Shown here piece after piece: positions 59,674-64,000 of a stretch of DNA of 64,000 nucleotides. How positions within the stretch are numbered: position 1 is the first letter of the stretch; the number at the start of each line of letters is the position of its first letter. The notes below the pieces were generated by a model. That model was not told the origin of the DNA, did no database searches, and saw only the letters and a list, made by a program, of their open reading frames with translations. Origin of the DNA: an uncultured Alphaproteobacteria bacterium (lineage in GTDB: Bacteria; Pseudomonadota; Alphaproteobacteria; UBA8366; JADFVY01); NCBI GenBank assembly GCA_947259105.1, contig CAMYKU010000001.1, forward strand, positions 62,001 to 126,000, in the 5' to 3' direction. Both the position numbers and the translations under genes were made by a program.

Positions 59674-60161
59674 CGGGCTCCGTCCTTCCTGCCGCGTTCC
59701 CGTTCGGTGCGGCCTCAAGCCGTCCACGCTCGGATCCGGCGTCCGGGTTTGTCCGGGGCGACCTGCCCCGCCCTGTACGTCGTATTGCCGTGGACAAGGG
59801 CCCGGCTCATCCGCGGGCCGGCCTCGATTCACTTGATTTTCATCGCTCGCCTTCTCCGGGAAATCGAATCCGGTGTGTCGGAAGCAAGCCGCAGGATGCC
59901 GCGAAAGCAATCCACTCGCCACATGAATCGCGCCGGAACCCAAGTGAGAACGAGTTCGCCGGAACGAACGCCGCACCAAAGGACTCGTGCCATTGTCCGG
60001 AAATGCCGGCCAGAAATCCCTCGTTGATCCTAACATTCGCGCAAAGCATTTTAGTCGTAAATCAGACAACTTTAAAAAAAATACATGATTTGTTAGGGAT
60101 TCGGTAATATTGATTAGTCCGTTATTGGCGAACGCAACGAGCACGAGTTCCCAACCTGAAC
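59674..60161. other. Gene-free region of 488 bp before the histidine kinase
   Basis: No convincing gene. The minus-strand frame is open but has no family resemblance. The half nearest the kinase (60030-60125) is sharply AT-rich, with an A8 run at 60075-60082 and TAATATTGATTAG, so it likely holds the kinase promoter. No clean -35/-10 pair or operator was recognised. Confidence 0.6.
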
Positions 60162-61754
60162 ATGCCGTTAATCGTCGTTATCGATGACCGTCCAGAAAAG
60201 CGCCGGCAACTGTTGAGCCTGGCGGCGTCCGTTGCGACGGAGGTAAGCGTTGAAGGGTTCGCGACTCTCGGGACGGCAATCGAGTCCGCTGCAAGCGCCC
60301 CGCCCGATCTGGTCGTGGTCGGGCGGACACTGCCGGCATTGAACTGTGTGCGGGCCGTCCGCCGGTTCCGGAAAATTCCGGAATGCGAGGATATTCCGGT
60401 AATTTTGCTTGCAGACCCCGAGGAGCGCCGTATCTGGTATCGGGCGCTGGAGGCCGGCGTATCCGATGTTCTCCCGGACCCGCCCGATCCCGGCGAATTC
60501 GGGCTCCGGGCGCGCAACCTCCTGGCCGCATACGACCAACTCAAGACCCTCAGGACCCGCGCGGACCTGCTCGAACGCGGGCTTGCCGCAAAGGAGCGCC
60601 GGCATCGGCGGGACCTGAAGGCCACGCGCAACAGTCTTCGCGGGATTACCGACACGGTGCCGGCGATGGTCTCGGTCGCCGACCGCGACGGGAACTTCAT
60701 CTTCATCAATCAGTATCTCGCCGCATTCGTGGGCAAGGCACCGGAAGAGGCAATCGGCGTGCCGATCGAAGAGGTCTTCGGACCGCAACATGGCGAACGC
60801 GAAAAGGCCGCCAACGCAGAGGTTTTTAGCGGCGCCGGAGCCTTATCGGGCTATGAGGAGGAAATTGCCGACTCCAGCGGTATGGTGCGGACGTTCCTTT
60901 CAACCAAGTCCGCACTCCGCGATGACGACAACCGCGTCGTCAACGTGATCACCGTGGCGCAGGACATCACGTTCCGCAAATGGGTGGAGTCGGAGCTCCG
61001 TGAGGCCAAGGACGCCGCAGAGGCGGCCAGCCGCGTGAAGACCGAGTTCCTGGCCAATGTCAGCCATGAGCTGCGCACGCCCCTCAACGCGATCATCGGA
61101 TTCGCCGAGGGCATCAGCGAGGGGCTCTTCGGCGTGCCCGACCTGGATCGTTATAGTGAATACACCCGGCACATATCCCTGAGCGCCCGCCATCTGAAAG
61201 CGATTATCGACGACATTCTCGATATCGCTAAAATCGAATCCGGCGGACTGGATGTGAACGAGGCGGAAGCCGATCCGGCGGCCGTGGCGTGGGACATCGT
61301 ACACGCGCTCCAATCTGCCGCGGCGCAGGCCCAGGTGACGTTGCGGGTCGAAGGAAATTCGGGCATGCCGGCGATACGGACCGATCCGAATCGCCTGCGG
61401 CAGATCCTCTCGAACCTCATATCAAACGCGATCAAGTTCAGCCCCGAAGGCGGCGAGGTGCGAATCGAACTTTCCGAAGGCGCAGAGGGCGACGCGCGAA
61501 TCGGCGTCAAGGATAGCGGGATAGGCATTGCAGAGGAGGATATCCCGCTCGCGACCGACCGGTTCGGACAGCTGGCAGGGGATCCCATGAGCAATCCGAT
61601 CGGCGGGATGGGTCTCGGCCTGCCGCTGTCGATCAGCCTTGCAGAGCTTATCGGTGCGCGGGTCGATATCGACAGTCAGAAGGGCGCCGGAACCCGGGTC
61701 ACACTGGTATTCCCTGGCGAAAAACTGGTGCGCCCCGGCAGAATGGCGGGTTGA
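60162..61754 (+). CDS. PAS-domain histidine kinase with degenerate N-terminal receiver
   Basis: A 530-residue cytoplasmic sensor kinase without membrane helices. Residues 1-125 form a receiver-like fold (IVVIDDRPEKRRQ, acidic pair D8-D9), but the phospho-acceptor Asp is Gly54 (DLVVVGRTLP) and the conserved Lys is missing (DVLPDPPD). A coiled linker leads to a PAS domain (about 165-275, SVADRDGNFIFINQYLAAFVG), then HisKA with the phospho-accepting His302 (NVSHELRTPLNAIIGFAEG) and an HATPase domain (NLISNAIKFSPEGGEV, DSGIGI, GGMGLGLPLS). No partner regulator is adjacent. It converges on the MscS gene with 4 bp between the ends. Confidence 0.9.
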   Translation: MPLIVVIDDRPEKRRQLLSLAASVATEVSVEGFATLGTAIESAASAPPDLVVVGRTLPALNCVRAVRRFRKIPECEDIPVILLADPEERRIWYRALEAGVSDVLPDPPDPGEFGLRARNLLAAYDQLKTLRTRADLLERGLAAKERRHRRDLKATRNSLRGITDTVPAMVSVADRDGNFIFINQYLAAFVGKAPEEAIGVPIEEVFGPQHGEREKAANAEVFSGAGALSGYEEEIADSSGMVRTFLSTKSALRDDDNRVVNVITVAQDITFRKWVESELREAKDAAEAASRVKTEFLANVSHELRTPLNAIIGFAEGISEGLFGVPDLDRYSEYTRHISLSARHLKAIIDDILDIAKIESGGLDVNEAEADPAAVAWDIVHALQSAAAQAQVTLRVEGNSGMPAIRTDPNRLRQILSNLISNAIKFSPEGGEVRIELSEGAEGDARIGVKDSGIGIAEEDIPLATDRFGQLAGDPMSNPIGGMGLGLPLSISLAELIGARVDIDSQKGAGTRVTLVFPGEKLVRPGRMAG

Positions 61755-61758
61755 CCGG

Positions 61759-63975
61759 TCAAGCTTCCCTGTCCGGCGCGTCTTTCGTCGGGGTCACGCC
61801 GGGGCGATCGGATGGGCTTTCCTTCAGCCGGGCCTTCGCGGTGCCCGCCGGGTCCTCTTCTGCGAACCAGACCGTCCGTTGCGGGAACGGAATCTCGATC
61901 CCCTCCGCATCGAACCGCTGCTTGAGAAGGCGGTTGTAGGCGCGCCGCACCGCCCACTGCGTCCCCGGCGCCGTCTTGATCCGCGCTTTGATGACGACTG
62001 CGGAATCGTCGAACCGGTCAAGCCCCTGCAGCTGCAGATCCTCGAGGATCGATTCCGCAAGAACGGGGTCCTGCCGCAACTCCGCGCCCACCGCCTCGAT
62101 TACCCGCGACACCGCGTCCACATCCTCTTTGTAGGCAACCCCGATTTCCAGCACCGCATAGGAGAATTCACGGGTGTAATTGATGACGGCGGTCACGTCG
62201 CTGAACGGAATCGTATAAACTATGCCCGACGGGTCGCGCAGCCGGATCGACCGGATCGACAGGGCCTCGACCGTTCCCCCGTGGCCGGCCAGCGTCACAA
62301 AGTCGCCGACCGAAACCGTATCCTCGATCAGGATGAACAGGCCAGTTATGATGTCGCGCACGAGCGTCTGCGCGCCGAAGCCGACCGCCAGGCCAATGAC
62401 GCCGGCGCCGGCCAGCAATGGCGCGATGTTGATGCCGAATTCCGAGAGCACCATCAGTCCGACCACCGCGGTCAGAACGACCAGGGCCAACTTGCGTAGC
62501 AATGGCAGCAAAGTCCGGACCCGCTGGCTCCGGGCCGCGTCGTCGGATGCGAGATAACGTTCGACGCTGGCGCTAATGGCCTCCCAGCCGACGAGGGCAA
62601 GCAGTACGATGGCGCCGATGCTGGCGATACGCCCCAGCACTGCCCGTCCCGAGGGCTCGCTCAACCAGACAAGGACGTCGACACCCCACGCCTGCAGAAC
62701 CGCCAGAATCGCCACCAGCCAGGCGAAGCCGCGGAAAATCGCTTTCAGCACCGGGAGGTAACGGTTGACCCGGGCTTCGATGCCCGGGAGTCGGGCCTTG
62801 ACCTCGTCGGAAAGTGAGAAAGCCCGGTCTACGCTACGTATGGCGAAATTGAGCGCAAGCAGCGCTGCCGCGATCGACAGAACGCTGAGCATGGTGGACC
62901 GGATCATGTAGGCGAAGCCGCCGGGCGCGCCGATGACCCAGACCAGATAGATCAGAATGACGTAGAGAATCGCCAGGACATGCCAGAGATCCGCCAGCCG
63001 CAGCCGCAGGGTCGCCAGCCGGCCCCTGTTCGCACCCCCAATGAATTCGGCGACGGACGGCCGGTTCTGAAGGATCATCATGATCGCAAACAGCACCAGT
63101 GACAGGCCAACCAGTTTGATCAGGAAGGCTTGCGCGGGAACCGGAAGCCCCACCAACCCGGCGATCTCGACCGAGAAATATCCATAGACGCCAAGATCCG
63201 TGATGCGCCGCGCCCAGATGTACAGATATTCCGCGGTCTCGTTGCTGATGTTCAGCGGACGCGTGGCCGCCGCGTGCGGCGCCAGAAACGTCCGGGCCAC
63301 GGCGTTTACCGCGCCGGCAAGGGCGACCGCATAGATTATCGACAGCGCGACCGGTCGCGCGATGCTGCTCGCCTCGAAGAGGCTTGCCGCGGCCAAACCG
63401 GCGCCGGCAAACGCAAGTGGCGGAACCAGAATCAGCACCAGGCGGGCGAACAGCAGCGGAACCAGGATCAGAACGCTATCGCCAGTCCGCTGGGAAACCG
63501 AAGCCAAAGGCCGTTTCAACAGGCGGCGCACGAGCTGGGCGGCCACCAGTCCGGCGGCAACGACGGCGATGAACGACAGCAGCGCGATCAGCCAGCGCTC
63601 ACGGACGGCGGGATCGAACAGGCCGTCGCGCAGGTCGGCAAGCATCTGCGGTATGCCCAGCACGGCGCCGGCGATGGCGGACAGCTGCCGGCCAAGCTCC
63701 TCGCTGTGCGCCGAAAGCTGGTCGACCAGCAGGGTCCCCAGGGTTTCGTCCTCAGGCTCCTGTGCGCCTGCCTCCGCCTTCTTCAGTTCGATAAGCGTCC
63801 TGAGCCGCTGCACGAGTACCTGCCGCTCGCCATCATCCTCGATCGTTGCGACGAGGTCCTCGAGTTCGGCAGTCGTAACTTGTCCAGGCGCTTCGTCCGC
63901 AGCCGATGCGGCGATTGGCATCCAGACCAGGGCCAACACAGCGGCCAGGACGGCACAGTGCAGAAAACGCATCAT
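61759..63975 (-). CDS. Large MscS-family mechanosensitive channel (YbiO-like)
   Basis: A 738-residue membrane protein. A signal peptide (VLALVWMPIAASA) and a periplasmic, partly coiled region (LEDLVATIEDDGERQVLVQRLRTLI) precede about ten or eleven helices. The C-terminal MscS core is LLAGAGVIGLAVGFGAQTLVRDIITGLFILIEDTVSVGDFV, with the Gly/Ala-rich pore helix and the beta domain, then a basic, disordered tail. Size and layout match YbiO-type channels rather than small MscS. It would open on osmotic downshock. ATG at 63972 is an alternative start. Its 5' end lies 25 bp from the window edge, so the promoter is not visible. Confidence 0.92.
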   Translation of the reverse strand: MMRFLHCAVLAAVLALVWMPIAASAADEAPGQVTTAELEDLVATIEDDGERQVLVQRLRTLIELKKAEAGAQEPEDETLGTLLVDQLSAHSEELGRQLSAIAGAVLGIPQMLADLRDGLFDPAVRERWLIALLSFIAVVAAGLVAAQLVRRLLKRPLASVSQRTGDSVLILVPLLFARLVLILVPPLAFAGAGLAAASLFEASSIARPVALSIIYAVALAGAVNAVARTFLAPHAAATRPLNISNETAEYLYIWARRITDLGVYGYFSVEIAGLVGLPVPAQAFLIKLVGLSLVLFAIMMILQNRPSVAEFIGGANRGRLATLRLRLADLWHVLAILYVILIYLVWVIGAPGGFAYMIRSTMLSVLSIAAALLALNFAIRSVDRAFSLSDEVKARLPGIEARVNRYLPVLKAIFRGFAWLVAILAVLQAWGVDVLVWLSEPSGRAVLGRIASIGAIVLLALVGWEAISASVERYLASDDAARSQRVRTLLPLLRKLALVVLTAVVGLMVLSEFGINIAPLLAGAGVIGLAVGFGAQTLVRDIITGLFILIEDTVSVGDFVTLAGHGGTVEALSIRSIRLRDPSGIVYTIPFSDVTAVINYTREFSYAVLEIGVAYKEDVDAVSRVIEAVGAELRQDPVLAESILEDLQLQGLDRFDDSAVVIKARIKTAPGTQWAVRRAYNRLLKQRFDAEGIEIPFPQRTVWFAEEDPAGTAKARLKESPSDRPGVTPTKDAPDREA

Positions 63976-64000
63976 GAGAGAGAACTTAGTGTCTGCCCAA

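Noticed and set aside
59674-60144. Extension of the racemase-family gene to 60144
   Set aside because: The extra 157 residues show no similarity to the family and cross AT-rich non-coding DNA; a good ribosome site marks the ATG at 59673.

Overview
The window is 64 kb of gene-dense, GC-rich bacterial chromosome. The gene content points to an alphaproteobacterium, most likely a Rhodospirillales-type lineage. Evidence for this is the mnmE-mnmG-rsmG-parA-parB block with parS sites, a DUF3576 lipoprotein, DUF1674/SdhAF4, a 1,611-residue NAD-glutamate dehydrogenase, the hemC-hemD-mitofilin-hemY order, a rsmB-rpe-heparinase-purH block, and the ftsK-lolA / glnK-amtB neighbourhood. No phage, transposase, CRISPR array, toxin-antitoxin pair or secretion cluster was seen. 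Almost everything is vertically inherited housekeeping DNA. The parAB locus with two parS sites suggests that the left end lies fairly near the replication origin; the origin itself was not found here.

Layout. 1-2.9 kb (minus): a partial dienelactone hydrolase, an O6-methylguanine methyltransferase and a DUF255 thioredoxin-domain protein. 3.1-8.7 kb (plus): mnmE, mnmG, rsmG, parA and parB, with parS sites at 4418 and 6406. 8.7-13.5 kb (minus): a DUF3576 lipoprotein, leuS, lptE and holA, mostly overlapping. 13.7-16 kb (minus): a porin-like barrel and a JmjC-type oxygenase. 16.2-19.96 kb: yggS, an L,D-transpeptidase, ribA, an orphan OmpR-type regulator and a cupin. 20.2-28.8 kb (minus): xthA, a class-I glutaminase, lolA, ftsK, an aminotransferase, a decayed second ammonium transporter, amtB and glnK. 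29-30.3 kb (plus): a ubiH-family hydroxylase, followed by a large nested palindrome. 30.7-33.5 kb (minus): DUF971, Trm112, Lon-N and CnoX-like genes, then a ProXp-type editing protein.

Right half. tRNA-Gly(GCC) at 33.6 kb; the giant glutamate dehydrogenase at 34.1-38.9 kb; a TPR gene with an apparent 3' frameshift; a YbjQ protein; an Atg22-like transporter coupled to a flavoprotein. 42.6-48.8 kb (minus): purH, heparinase II/III, rpe, rsmB and htpX. Then SdhAF4, gpsA-tsaD (minus), hemC-hemD-mitofilin-hemY (plus), tRNA-Thr(CGT), an SLC13 permease with a tandem universal stress protein, a maleate-isomerase/Asp-racemase-family enzyme, a PAS histidine kinase with a degenerate receiver domain, and a large MscS channel.

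Themes. The genes serve tRNA modification and translation (mnmE, mnmG, tsaD, leuS, rsmG, rsmB, Trm112), chromosome segregation (parABS, ftsK), envelope biogenesis (lptE, lolA, htpX, porin, L,D-transpeptidase), nitrogen metabolism (glnK, amtB, gdh) and heme synthesis. The most noteworthy observations are the amtB relic, the parS site inside rsmG, the synonymous AT-rich patches running through mnmE-parA, the mitofilin protein carrying a DNA-binding-like N-terminal domain, the pseudo-receiver kinase, and several unexplained palindromes. I did not find a convincing new multigene defence or biosynthetic system.
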